From: Elmis aenea
Lineage: Eukaryota > Arthropoda > Insecta > Coleoptera > Elmidae
DNA length: 64,000 nt
Assembly: GCA_947652605.1 (NCBI GenBank)
Contig: OX393576.1
Coordinates: forward strand, 48,398,966 to 48,462,965
Reading direction: 5' to 3'
A program made the position numbers and the translations under genes. Each line of letters opens with the position of its first letter. Position 1 is the stretch's first letter. Below are positions 23,920-36,019 of the stretch, one piece after another. The notes under the pieces are model-generated. The model saw only the letters and a list, made by a program, of their open reading frames with translations, ran no database searches and was not told where the DNA came from.

Positions 23920-25431
23920 ATGGTGGTTTTAGAAGGTGGCAGTATGTTATCTTCCAATCCAGGAAACCAATATCTTCAACCGGACTATTTATCGCCGCTT
24001 CCAACCATGGTAAGTAAATTATAATCCAGTACATTTCAAAAAATCTGTTTCATTTATGGCTTATTAAGATTTTTAACTGATTTTTTAAATTTTTTGTTAC
24101 AGTTAGATGCAAAGAAAAGTCCACTGGCTTTGTTAGCACAAACTTGCAGTCAAATCGGGGCCGATTCGCCTTCGACTAAACCGTTATTGTCTGCGTTAGA
24201 AAAACCCAAGAAGAATAGTTCTAGTAATGACAGTTCAACTCGTTCGTCACCTTCTGCTCTTAAGGATAAAAATGAAAAATCAGCTCCCCGTAGCAGTCCC
24301 TCCGAAAATAAATTGGCGTTTAAACCGTATGAAAATAATGTCATAACCAAAAAATCTGATGAAGGCCGTCCCACATCAAAATCTGGTAGCACTCAAAATT
24401 CTGACTGTGGCGATGAAAAGAAATCTGAATCGCGAACTCCCAGTAGAAAATCGACGTCGCCTTCGAATAGTCATAGTGGTGCTACGCCTGTTCTTGATAC
24501 GGACAAAAGATCGCCATCAAATGACAACAAATCGTCTTCTCCGTCAGCTCGCGGTGCAAGTCCAATTATAAGATCTGGTTTAGAAATGCTACAGGGCCAC
24601 CCCAAAGACATGCCGCTTGGAACGTACAAGCCAGGTTCTTTAAGTGCTGGATTAGGTGCTGGTTTGGGAGCCCCGTTGGGTTCTTTGTGTTGTCCACCAG
24701 GATTAGAACACACTAATCCAGCATTTAGACCTCCATACCCAGGTGGTCCATTCTCACATCACGCAGCAATGCTTGCCGCCGGATACCCAGGCGCTACACC
24801 GGGTCCATATTTAAGTTACGCGCGAGTGAAAACGCCGTCGGGCGGTGAAGCTCTCGTGCCAGTGTGTAAAGACCCATATTGTACGGGTTGCCAGTTCAGT
24901 ATGCACAACCAGCAACTGCTAATGAGTGGTGCAACTGGTCCATGTCCAAGTGGCTGCACACAGTGTGATCATCAAAAGTATAATCTAGCAATGGCTGCTA
25001 TGTCTTTAGTGCCTCCGGGATCTGTGCCACCATCTTCATTAGCGTATCCTCAGTTAGGCCGGCCATACGTTTGTAATTGGATTGCCGGTGATACATATTG
25101 CGGAAAAAGATTTGGCACATCTGAGGAATTGTTACAACACCTGCGAACACATACAAGTGGATCGGACGCAGCAGCAGTTGCTACGTCTAATGCATCATCT
25201 TTGCTAAATCCGCATTCCCTGTTTACATCGGCTGCTTTACACAGAGCAGGATATCCAAATCCACCTCTGAGTCCGTTATCCGCGGCTAGGTATCACCCGT
25301 ATGCAAAACCAACATTACCTACATCTCTAGCAGCATCACCATACAGTGCGTTTAACCCCACGTCTTTGGGTCCATATTATTCGCCTTATTCTGTATATGG
25401 ACAGCGACTTGGTGCTGCGGTGCATCCTTAG
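23920..25431 (+). CDS. noc: NET-family zinc-finger protein Noc (no ocelli / elbow type)
   Basis: A nuclear co-repressor-type zinc-finger protein. In flies, Noc and its paralogue Elbow act in tracheal, eye/ocellar and appendage patterning and bind Groucho. Coding exons are 23920-24009 and 24103-25431, joined in phase 0 across GT..AG, giving 472 residues (fly relatives are a little over 500). In-frame TAA at 23884 supports the ATG at 23920. Order of motifs: N-terminal NQYLQPDYLSPLPTM (16-30), Sp-like box SPLALLAQTCSQIG (36-49), Ser-rich linker, FKPY Groucho-type motif (103-106), Gly/Pro/Ala-rich middle, buttonhead-like CKDPYCTGC (285-293), single finger C-x8-C-x12-H-x3-H (354-380), Pro/Tyr-rich tail ending GQRLGAAVHP. 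The frame is intact with no lesion. The fly genome has two paralogues; the N-terminus MVVLEG favours noc over elbow, but this is from memory of the family, not an alignment. Confidence 0.93.
24010..24102 (+). other. noc intron (93 bases)
   Basis: Donor ATG|GTAAGT at 24010 and acceptor TTTTTTGTTACAG ending 24102. Removing it joins PLPTM to LDAKKSPLA in frame. An intron just before the LDAKKSP box is what I would expect for this family; the donor is strong. Confidence 0.92.
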
Positions 25432-25735
25432 TGTTGGTGAAAACGTTCCGACAGTGGTACTGTTTATTCGTTGCGACGGCACATATCTAAAATCAGAAGT
25501 TTGTGTCCGTCAAGACGCTGTGCTGTGATAAACATGTAAATATTCTCATGCTGATGAAAGTGCAATCCCAATGCGAACTTGATTTAGGGCAATAAATTAT
25601 AAAGTCCATTGTAAGTTACTTCTTTCATTTTTTGTCTTGCACAAAGAGATCGTAAAATTTGTATAGTATTATAAGTATTAATTATGTTGAGTTTGCTTTA
25701 ATAAAATGTTTGTAGAACGAAATTTATTGTTTTAT
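25432..25735 (+). terminator. noc 3' untranslated region and polyadenylation signals
   Basis: After the TAG stop, AATAAA occurs at 25591-25596 and again at 25700-25705; the second is followed within 30 bases by a T-rich stretch. Either could end the transcript. Longer 3' UTR isoforms cannot be excluded. Confidence 0.55.
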
Positions 25736-26039
25736 TTCGGCGAACTAAACTGAATATTTGCAGCCACTAGTGATATGAGATGATTGAGATAACAGAGAAA
25801 TGATAAGTGTCGTACATGATCAATTTAAAAATTAAAAACAAATATATTCATACATTAGGATATGAAATTAAAAAACGCAATGAATCAGTGTTTGTTAAAT
25901 GTTGCTTGACACAGTCAAGACAAGTTACAAATGTAACAAGAATTAATGACACACATAAATATTTTTCTCATATACCATGTATTATGGAGCTTTCATATAA
26001 AGACATAAAATACATTGTACTGCTCCCAGTCTCATAAAT

Positions 26040-26960
26040 TTCTCGCTTTTGGGGTCTCGATTCCGCTTTCGTATTTTATCTCGGCTTTATTGTAGTTTGT
26101 CACGCCCAGTGTCAGGGTGCCCAAGTTGAGCAATAAGTCAAAGCGTCGAGCCAAGCGTCCGCTGGGACAATCTGCTAGCAATCGTAACACATTTATAGTT
26201 CGGTTCTAGTAAATGTTATTTGGCATATACGTAACACAACTTGACATAATGTATAGCAAAGTGATTCATCCTCTAATTTTTACGTCCGAGTGTCATTCAT
26301 TCATTACGATTTGAGGATATTTGTTGCATTTTTGAACTCATGGTTTCTGACGTAAACGTAGTCAAGCAGGATATGGGTGTGAAAGCTTGATGATGAATTG
26401 CTAGCGAATGGCCTCCTCTTGGCATCTCCAATCTCTTGTACATGATGGATCACCGGAGCTGTCATGGGCTCATTCATCATAAGGTCTTGCGTTTATTTAT
26501 ACGAACAGCTCTTGCACGCCACTGGTCGCTAATTGAACACACTATTTCGCACATGCTGGTTCAATATTACTCGTTTTATGCACTTCATAAACGTGGAAAA
26601 GCCGCTATAAATATCTTGTCGTTTTGCTTTTCAGGTTTGTTTTTGTATGGATAACAAACCGTAAAACGTTCATCAAATGTCTATATATCTTTCGAATGAG
26701 ATCGTTCAGTGGAAATGCTATGTAACATGCTGTGTTTTAAAGGGTGGGATGATAGATTTAGAAGGTAACAGGTGTCGTTTAAGTGAATGACGCGGGCGCA
26801 ACGAGGATTGCTTGCGAAGAGAACTGTTGACACGTAAGTGCATCTCGACTCTTAAAGTCTGGTCTTGGCACGTTACACCATTTCATGTTAACATCAGATG
26901 AAACTTGGTTATTTTCGTATGAGTCGAGATATTTCACGATAAATTTAACTTGTGTCGACA
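26040..26960. promoter_or_regulatory. Candidate regulatory island just downstream of noc
   Basis: About 900 bases of balanced composition in an AT-rich setting, with 'gcaatcgtaacac', 'gtcgctaattgaac' and 'catgggctcattcatc' words and no repeat ends. The frame at 26436-26654 has no recognisable motif and is not called. Position 0.6-1.5 kb after noc makes a noc enhancer a natural guess. Confidence 0.33.
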
Positions 26961-27874
26961 CATAATTCAAACTAAAAAAATTATGTTTTCGTTATACAAA
27001 TTACTCAATATAGTTTGGTTAACGTTTAATATAAATTATAACGTTTAAATCATATTGGATTTTGTGTAAATTAAATTAATTTTGCCGTTTTTACACTTGA
27101 CCAACGAACAAAATAAATTTTATTCTCTTTATTAAAATGTGAGATCATAACACGTTGAAAATGTTTTTAACCCTTTGATTTTGATAACTCTTAATATATT
27201 TTTTAATACAAAAATAATATTTATTTAAATTACTAAAATAAATATTATTTTTCTTGGATTACTGGAGTTTTTTTTTTGCTTAAGAGTCCCTAGAAAACTT
27301 AAGTCTGCAAATACTTAGAAAACCTAACTAACAGCAAATATTTACTTTTTGTCAATCAAACCACCCCATGAAGTATGTTAAACACTATATTTAAACAATA
27401 GAATCAGCTTACGTAAAAAAATAACTTTTCAACATGAAATAAAAGTGCTACGCTACTTAAGAGAGGAGTCTTGTGTTGATTTTATTCTGGTTACTTTATT
27501 ATACAAATCTAAAAATGCTTCACAGGCATTTTACAAAGTTTTGGGACCTATTTAATTCGTAGAAGTTCCCGTTTACAGGATTTTTCAAGCGGATTGCTGT
27601 AAACTCCGAATACAAGTAATTTATCTGTATGTACCTAAGCTGGTATGCATATAAGCTCTAGGAAAAGATAACACAAGGTGCAAAGTACATGAAAAAACTA
27701 CTGAGAACTAACAGTATTTAAAAAAAACTCGAGCTTATTGGTAAAAAGTTACAGCTCAAGTAACTTTTAACAGCAAAATAGCTAACTTAAAAATATTTCA
27801 ACGTTACAATGTAAAATTGATACTTTTAGGAAATTTATTCCTGAAATGAACACATTTAATCTGTTTTACATATA
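26961..27874. other. AT-rich intergenic DNA
   Basis: No features were recognised; several short A- or T-runs and 'aataaatattattt' type words. Confidence 0.5.
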
Positions 27875-29230
27875 AGCCGTTTATTTTGAAATTGGCATAA
27901 TCTCACTTTTTATGTTATTTTAAGATTTTAAAGGTTTTGCATTTTAATGTGCATAATTTTTTTTATGCTAACTATAGAAAAATTTCACTTAATATTTATT
28001 TTTCAGTAACTTACATTTTTTCAAGATACGTAATTTCGCACAGACGTTAATAAATCGTCATGTTTCGTTACTGTAAAGTGGCACGCCACTTTCAAAATTA
28101 ATGGTTTATAAAAACTCCGGACTTATGTTGATTTTGTCGGATATGTTTTACTAAATTAATGTACTATTATAAGACAGTAATTTGAGCAAATTGATGAGTC
28201 AATTATATAATATTAATAACTTATACAACGTATTTCATAAAATAGCTTATTCATGCTTCGAATTCTTATCATTTATACGAGTAATAAAGTCTAGGGACAT
28301 TTCACTTTGTTTTCAATTTTTAAAATAACTGGTAAATTGGGGGTGTATAGGGAAGCATATCCATCATTGTGCTATTGTCAAAATAAATTTATTTGCACTT
28401 CTGTTTAACAAAAAAATTTCTATTGACGAAAAAAAAACGGTGCACACGAACTGCAGAAATTCTAATCCCATCATTATCAACTTTTATGACCCTGTCTTAA
28501 TCTTTCACTCGACTGCATACAAATATTTTCGAACCCTGGTTTATATGGGTAGGCCGTAATTTATTGTTCCAAGAATTAATCCTAGAATTTGCCCAATGAA
28601 CAGGTAATTTTATAGGTATAAATGCAATGCGGCAAGTATGATAAGTGTTAAGTTATTAATATACATTTCGATTTACACAAGCTAAATTTTGATAGTAAAT
28701 GAAATGGAGATAAGATCAGTGAGCGTGGAAAAGAACTGCTTGTTCATAAAATTGTAAATATTACGTTTTTATGCGTACTTTAGTAAACATTCAGACGGTC
28801 TTATACTAAGATTAACAGTGTTCATTGCATCAATCAAACTCTACGAAGAAACATTCGTAATCGCCATGTATGTTTAGATATAAAAGATGAACAAGACAAA
28901 GATAATTTGATTTCTCGAGTAGACTTTGTTAAATGTTGTTCTTATATTTTCCGACTGTAGAAATTTTTTATTAAGTAGTAATTGCTATGTACATATTATT
29001 GACAAATAAATTAGGAGTTTTTTGTTTTAAATTCCATTCAATTTAAGTGGTGAATATTTAGGAATACTCTAAACATTTCTGACCGCTTACCGGAATACGA
29101 AATTCCAGAAAAGGTATAATTAAAGAATTGTTGCAGTTCGTGTATCGGCTTAGCTCTCATGCTTAATCTGCAGTTCGAGTGGTACCTACTTAAGTACAAG
29201 TGATTAAAATTGCTGCCGTTCGAGTGCGCC
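27875..29230 (+). repeat. Segment A of a diverged duplication (about 1.36 kb)
   Basis: The first part (27875-28360) aligns by eye with 35401-35963, and the second part (28437-29230) with 52741-53388, all in the same direction. Shared exact words include 'ttttgcattttaatgtgcata', 'gaactgcagaaattctaat', 'ttttccgactgtagaaattt', 'cgtgtatcggcttag'. No terminal repeats, long frame or target duplication was found. It may be a copy of an old uncharacterised repeat or a duplicated piece of the noc flank. Confidence 0.75.
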
Positions 29231-30488
29231 CGAAAAAAATAGTGTCTTTTGAAGTAAATTGTAAGTTGAATGTTTAAAGATGTAAACACCATCCATTTTT
29301 GTAATAGTTAATAGCTTTACTCATTTTTCGCAAAACGTTATTTATACCACTTTCAAAATAAACTGCTCATGTAATATTTGTATCTTGAAATGTGTTATTA
29401 AGCTATTTAACTTTGTACAAAACATAAAACACTGAATTTTTCTTTTCCACAAATATCTACAGCTACACAAAATGCAAGGCAGTGAGCCGAAAATATCTAA
29501 TATCTCAAGTTATTATTTAATGAAAGTGCACCTAGTAGGCGTCACCTACACAGAGTTAAAACAAAAATTAAACAAGTAAAATGCTATTATATGCACCTAA
29601 CTGTTAAATAGATTAATGGTTTTAATTTTTGCATTAATTTCTGCATTAAAAATTAGTTGCAATATACAGTGTGTATAAAAAGTAACGTAACGGATCAATA
29701 TCTCGTCTAGTGATTGTATCCGTAAATTATCAAGAAAACCGTAATAACTCGAAAAATACCGATCTTAGACATAATTGACCTTACGTAGTTTTTGAAGATA
29801 ATTCCATTATCAATAAGAGTATGTAAAAATATTTAGTTTTGTGTGTTTGACTAAATTGGCCTTGCATAAGAAACACCCTATGTATTATTTTTAATTTTAA
29901 CTAGTCAGGAATCACTGTGATACAATTGTCCTACAAAGTTTTAAAGGAATTCGTTCTGATATAGTCAAGTTGTGAAATATCATAATCTTTTTAGACGCCT
30001 ATTTCTGTCAATTGTTTTATGAAAACTTAAATAACTCAAAAACCACTGATTTTAGATACGTACATAAAACCTATATATTTTTAAAAGAGAATTCCAGTTT
30101 ACAACTAAATGTTAAATACCTATAAAAAATACAGGGTGTTCTATTTAAAAAAAAAAAGTGACGTGTCGGTGCGCAAAAACAAAACACTGTGTATAGTTAA
30201 AAATAATTGAAGGTTATACAGGGTGTAGACATGGATCACGCAACATAGCAATTTCGATGGTAAAGTTATAAATATCGTATATTATCTCCTCTAATTATTT
30301 TAGAAAAAAAGTGCAAATAGGTTTTTTGTAGAGAAAAAAATCTATGTCTATAAATGTACTTAATATCAATTTTTAATTTTCCAATAACTGAAAATTAAGC
30401 AATTTACAAAACGCGTTTTGACAAAAATCTATACCTACTGCCTTGGAATTATGCTATGACAACTACCAAGCCTAATGTCACTTATACT

Positions 30489-31653
30489 CACTGGTGAGCT
30501 ATGAAATTTTAAACAAAGGGCTCGCTCATAGTTAAATAAAAACAAAAAAGTTCATGTTAATTATATGTTATTATATTGTTTATTTACAAAAATAATACAT
30601 ATACTTACGTATACAGCGTCATTCAAAAAGTCTGCAACAAATGGAAAAGTTTTTTATTATCGATTTCTCAGAAAATTTTATTCTTGATGAAAGATGGTGC
30701 ATGGTCTAATACTAATGTTAAAAATTTAAAAAAATTCAATAAAAAGTCATAGAACACTAGATTTTAGCGATTTTTGAAATATTCGCAAGAGTAAAGTGCT
30801 TAAAATTTCTTAAAAAATAAAAATTGGAATTTGACCGTCAAAATTAAAACTAGCCTTATTTTTGGACTCTAAATAACTCTGTTCCATACATATTTTTAGT
30901 ATCTCTAAAAATAAGGGCACTTTACAACTGCGAATATTTCAAAAATTGCTAAAATCTAGTCCTATAACTTTTTATTAATTCTTTTAAAATCTTAATATTA
31001 GTATTAGACCATGCACAAACTTTTATTAAGAATACAATTTTCTGAGAGATCAATAATAAAAAACTTTTCCGTTTGTTGTAGACTTTTTGAATGACGCTGT
31101 ATAAAAACAACAATATTATATTAATAAAGACTATATACAAATGCCAACAATATAAATGCATAAATTACAATAAAATAAAGAAAATGATGCCATTTATAAA
31201 CAAAAAATCACTAAAGCAACTTAAAGAAAATAATTATACACTTATGCCAGAAGCTGCCATACTATTCCTTCCTTTTGTGGTCTTCTAGGATGATCCATAG
31301 CCGAGCGATGATTTAAAAAAAAAAATTAACATTTAACGTAAGGGTGCGAATTAAACTCTTTCAAAGATTTCCCATTTAAACAGATTTGTGCATTATCGCG
31401 AGTATTCGAGTGATTGTACATAAATTAAAAAAATGCTATTGCGCGACGAGTTATTCTAAACTTAATCGTCATTGCTTGATAGGCATGATTTCGTCGCTTC
31501 ACAAATGTATGTAATGAAATTGATTTTATGATAGATATTATTTTTTCCTTTTGAGAAAATGGTTATCAAGAAGAACAAGGGGCTCGCAAATTATAGAATA
31601 ATTTTACAAAGGGATCGCGCGAGCCCCTGCGAGCCCCCTACATCTCACCACTG
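30489..31653. mobile_element. Third-level hAT element (1165 bp)
   Basis: It begins CACTGGTGAG and ends CTCACCACTG. A perfect 8-bp duplication CTTATACT is present at 30481-30488 and 31654-31661. Subterminal 'gggctcgc' words appear in both arms. It contains the palindrome at 30612-31101. No transposase motif was seen in the remaining ~675 bases. Confidence 0.9.
30612..31101. mobile_element. Innermost foldback, TACAGCGTC family (490 bp)
   Basis: TACAGCGTCATTCAAAAAGT at 30612 and its complement ending 31101; the arms run to the middle with a short spacer, giving a near-complete hairpin. The frame at 30949-31161 (minus) arises from the palindrome. Youngest by nesting order. Confidence 0.9.
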
Positions 31654-32142
31654 CTTATACTGTCACTTGGACGCAAAATTTATTCTTAATTATCTTTTAT
31701 ATTTTATCAAACATTTATTTTACACAAGTAGTTAGGAGTATGTTTTTATTCCAAAAAATAATAAAAATTATAATTAAGAATAAACTTAAGCTGGGCATTT
31801 GCATAGCATAATTCCCAGGCAGTACAGATTTTTGTCAAAACGCGTTTTGTAATTTGCTTAATTTGCAGTTATCGGAAAACTAAAAATTAATATTGATTAC
31901 ATTTATAGACACATAATTTTTTTCTCTACAAAAAACCTATTTGCACTTTTATTCTAAATTAAATAAGGGATATAATATACGACTTTTAAAATTTTACCAT
32001 TGAAATTGCTATGTTGCGTGATCCAAGTCTACACCCTGTATAGTAAATGACGACAAACAACTTTTATTGAAAACTTTTCTTTTTGTAAATTTGTCACGAG
32101 ACGAGATGTTGATACGCTGTGTTACTGTTTGTACACACTGTG

Positions 32143-34090
32143 CTATTATTATTAACGCTTTGTTTATGTCAACTATGTTGAACCAATTATATTATGGTTG
32201 CATATAAACATACCTTGTTAACTGTATTATACCTCAAGCCTTTGAACAAGAACGTATTTGGTATTTTAAAGTATTGCGTAGGAATTATATCATATGTGGC
32301 AGTTTTATAATAAAAAAAATTTACGTATAACGGACTTAATTTTAAATATTGTCATTTTCTAAGAAACAATAAAAGTTATCTGAAATTAACCGTAAATTAA
32401 AAATCGTGACATATTTATTGCAAATAAATAAATTTATTGTGCATAGAAAAATAATCATAATAAATATCTTAACAATTCATTTAAAACTAAAATCAAAAGT
32501 CGTATAATAAATTGCTTGGTACATACAAACTACGGAATAAATTTAGGCGATTGTTAATAAGACAGTCGTAAAAATATCACTCGCTCATTGTCATTATAGA
32601 GATCAGTAAATTAACGCCTACCTTTTTACACTTTTCCCAATTTTATAGTTTGGCAACGAAACAAGAGAAATGTAGTATTAGAATTAAACATTTTTGTTGC
32701 TAGTAATTTATACACGACAGATGCAATTTCACAACTTTGTTGCGTTGTAACTGTATAGCGACATTATCGTTGGCTATATTAAAATCTGTTTGACATTTAT
32801 TGGACATTGTAAATTTTAAAGACTTTACATTAAAGTACTGTGCTCAACAATTTCTTACGTTGTACAATATGCAAACGCACTAACTTCTGTCTTTCGGGTT
32901 TTAATCATTTATTTTTAGAAGTAAATAAATTTCCAATATAATGTAATTTTAACTTTTATAAACTATGTATTAATAGACGTATAGATGACAGATGAGCAAA
33001 AGTCTTTGAGTTAATAAAAGTAACTGTTTCTTATTTTAAATTCGTAGCAAAACTAAATATAATTATTGTTATCGCTCATAATACCGGAAAATTGTCTATG
33101 GGTGCTTTAAAAAGTTAAAACTATATAATTTGAAACGACTTTTTTATCATTTAAAATTATAATAAGCACTTTCTAGCTGAAATGAATAATTAGATAAACA
33201 GTAAGTTTATTAAAATAGTATGCAGATGATTAATATAAAGTAGAATAATATTTATAAGGCACTAAAATGTGTACTTTGGTATACAGAGTAGAGCAACAAA
33301 TTTTCATATTCACTATAACAATAATTTTTGTAAATTTTTGTATTTTTTGCATAAGTTTTAATTCTCATGCTAAACTATTTAAGACAAAAGTTTCCAATCC
33401 AATCTACAAAGTTTATCTTCTCAAAAACTTGTTCATTGCGACCTTCGGCTTTGAAATACAGTTTTTAAGTTTTAAAATTTCATTGGTTTCATTTTGTACT
33501 TCTTCAATTTCTCAATACGAGCTCTTTTTCGTTTGGTCTGCCATAAAAAACAAAAACCACAAGCAATACTTTTTTTATAAATTGCTGCATATTCGTTAGC
33601 AATTTCATAAAATTATATATAGTTTTAAGTGTCGTGTAGCATATTTCTTAATTATGTTTTCAAGTACCTAAAAATTATAGTTTAAATGCCATTACCGTTG
33701 ATAATTGTCGCAAGGTGGCTATTTGTAAGTAAATATATAAGGAAGCTATTGATGAAGAGACGAGAGTCTTAAAAAAGCTCTGCCACTTTTTCGAGGAAAA
33801 AATTAATGATTTTTTTAAAAGACGGTACAAGGAAAACGCTATCTGCAGCAAAACAAGGTTAAACTACAATAAAAATGTATGACATGAATAATGAACTATT
33901 TCTTTTGTTTACTAAAAAAATTAGTATGTGCCCTGGCGATAATCTTCAAGCTAACTACTAAACGGCTGATGTATATGCGAGTTAGAACCGCCAGTAATTT
34001 ATTATTTATGGCAACAGCTAGAGACATTATAAGGCCCCGGTTTGGAGATGAAATTCATGGTGTTGGGAAGTAAATGAGGTTATGGGATAT
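32143..34090. other. AT-rich intergenic DNA
   Basis: About 1.9 kb without transposon termini. The frames at 33267-33599 and 33891-34073 are phenylalanine/isoleucine-rich by composition and carry no motif. Nothing else can be supported. Confidence 0.45.
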
Positions 34091-34400
34091 AATTATATGG
34101 AGATAGATGTCGATATTTATTGCAAGAATACAGCCGTCTGAATAAGCACTATGCCATTATCGACAATACCCATCAGTTAGGATATGTGGCCGTCAAAGAG
34201 CGCGCTGTAACAGCATAATGATGGCCCATCATCCAATTACCTGCTATCATCAATTCTAGCCGAACTGGTTATGGGTTACTCTTCATGGAGAGCTTCTGCC
34301 ATTAATCATGTTGCGGCAGTAAGTATAGAGGTCGCTGTCAGTCAAACTCAGTGTCGGCACATCAACAACGAATCAAAAATAAATAACAACTACTGAGAAA
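34091..34400. promoter_or_regulatory. Candidate regulatory island 9 kb downstream of noc
   Basis: A compact patch of balanced composition. It contains 'catcatccaattacctgc' near 34226 (homeodomain core), 'gccattaatcatgttg' near 34300 and 'gtcaaagagcgcgc'. Flanks are strongly AT-rich. No repeat or frame explains it. Confidence 0.35.
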
Positions 34401-35400
34401 TTTCCATACGATTTTTTTATTTGTAGACATCATAAATATATTACCCGTCTGTCATAAAAGTCTTCAGAGCGAGTTTGTATTATTTATGAAAACCGAGCTG
34501 CCTTCCACCAAGATTTACGATTGTTTTCTTATAAAATCTGTTTAACAGCATACTAAACATTGCGAAAGACTTGGTTCATCTACCTCTGCTCGTTATGTTT
34601 GATGTTCTACAGTTTATTTATGTTTTTTAGGATCAAAGACGAGTGTTTTACATTATAATTTATTAGCAATTAGTCTAGCAAATGTGTAGACGCGAACTTA
34701 AATAATTATGTTTAATGCTATTTTATGGATATATAACATGTACTAAAACAGTAGTGTAGTTCATAGCTGTTGTTTATTATACCTCGTACATAACTAATTT
34801 AACTTGCTCTACTACGGGCCATAATTTTTAATTATTGCTGTGAACACAATGTTTTAATTACTGTTTAAATAGTATACGGTACAAGGTACGGCCAAGTACT
34901 TTTTTCAATATTTTTGTTTACCACAGCTAAAAGCAAAGATTTTCAAGCTTAGAACTATTTGTTGAAATAAGTGCTAAACGTAGGTTAATTATACTTTTAG
35001 TTAATATTTTATCAATGATGTTTTAGTTAACGGCAAATGGCTAAATGTTAACTTAACATTTTAAACCAATATGCAATTTTTGAAATGATATTAATGGCTT
35101 TTAAAATGCACAAATAAACCATAAATAAATACAATAAAAATAGTGAACAAAACAATCAATAAAAGCTATAGATACGTGACTGATTTGCAATAAAGCAAAC
35201 AACATAATTGAAAAACTTTTCGTCTGTTCATCATTATGTTCAGGGTCTTCAAAAATTTAATGTAGGTACATGAGAAGTGTCTCGGCAATCAAAATAGTTT
35301 TAATCATGTAGAATTTCGTAAAACTCTCTAATTCTTGTAAAAAAAAATAAAAAGACATAAATTTATCAAAATCAAAAACATAATTTAAAATTTGAATATG
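34401..35400. other. AT-rich intergenic DNA
   Basis: No feature was recognised. It lies between the island at 34.2 kb and the duplicated segment at 35.4 kb. Confidence 0.5.
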
Positions 35401-35963
35401 AACCGTTTTAATGGTGGCATTAGTCACTTTTATGTTGTTTTAGATATTAGATATTTTGCATTTTAATGTGCATAAATATGTTCATGCCAATTATAGAAAA
35501 AAATCACTTGTTATCTGGGTTACTTAAATTTTTCTTAGTGTAAATAATTTACGAATCTCCATTGTTCATTACTATAAAGTGATTTTACAAATTAATACTT
35601 TTTAAAAACTACTAATTTTGTTGATTTTTTGTGGTTTACTGTAGTGGTGTTTGATAAGACAGTAATGTAGGAAAAGTGACTGGAATTATATAATACTAGT
35701 AATTTATCTAATGTATTTCAATATAGGTTAATGCAAGTATATTTTTATTGTCATTAGTACCTTTTCATAAAATACTGAAGTAATTATCACATATTAAAAT
35801 ATAAGAAGGTATATAAGTAATTTATATAACGTATTTTGTGTAAAAGTTCATCACGTATTAAATCATTTTGATTAATAGGAGAGATGAAGTCTTCGGACAT
35901 TTCACTTTGTGTAACATTTTTAAAATAACTTTGGTAAATTGGGGAGTATGAAGGAAAACATAT
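35401..35963 (+). repeat. Segment B1, partner of the first part of segment A
   Basis: It aligns with 27875-28360 with many small gaps; exact shared words include 'ttttgcattttaatgtgcata', 'gacatttcactttgt' and 'taaattgggg'. Homology stops near 35963, about 60 bases before a foldback end at 36020. The partner of the second part of segment A is not here but at 52741. Confidence 0.72.
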
Positions 35964-36019
35964 TACTAATATACGAATATATTACTAAGTATTAAAGAAC
36001 CTTATACAGTATACACCTA

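Larger units (their letters stand above)
30217..32040. mobile_element. Second-level foldback, TACAGGGTG family 4
   Basis: It starts TACAGGGTGTAGACATGGAT and ends ACACCCTGTA, and the arms mirror 'cacgcaacatagcaatttc' and 'aaaacgcgttttgac'. A hAT element is inserted in its centre. A half copy of the same family is at 55561-56405. Confidence 0.88.
29665..32142. mobile_element. Outermost element of a four-level nest
   Basis: The left end TACAGTGTGTATAAAAAGTA pairs with the complement at about 32095-32142 ('ctcgtc', 'gatattgatc' and 'gtgtgtacaaa' words mirrored). The right arm is only about 100 bases, so the element is asymmetric. The left part contains two diverged tandem blocks, each with 'aataactc.aaaaa' and ending in a degraded or intact CAGGGTG word (29874-29886, 30130). 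It encloses 30217-32040. Confidence 0.65.

Noticed and set aside
24150..24713. Frames opposite to or shifted from the noc exon
   Set aside because: Shadows of the real coding frame, which carries the conserved motifs.
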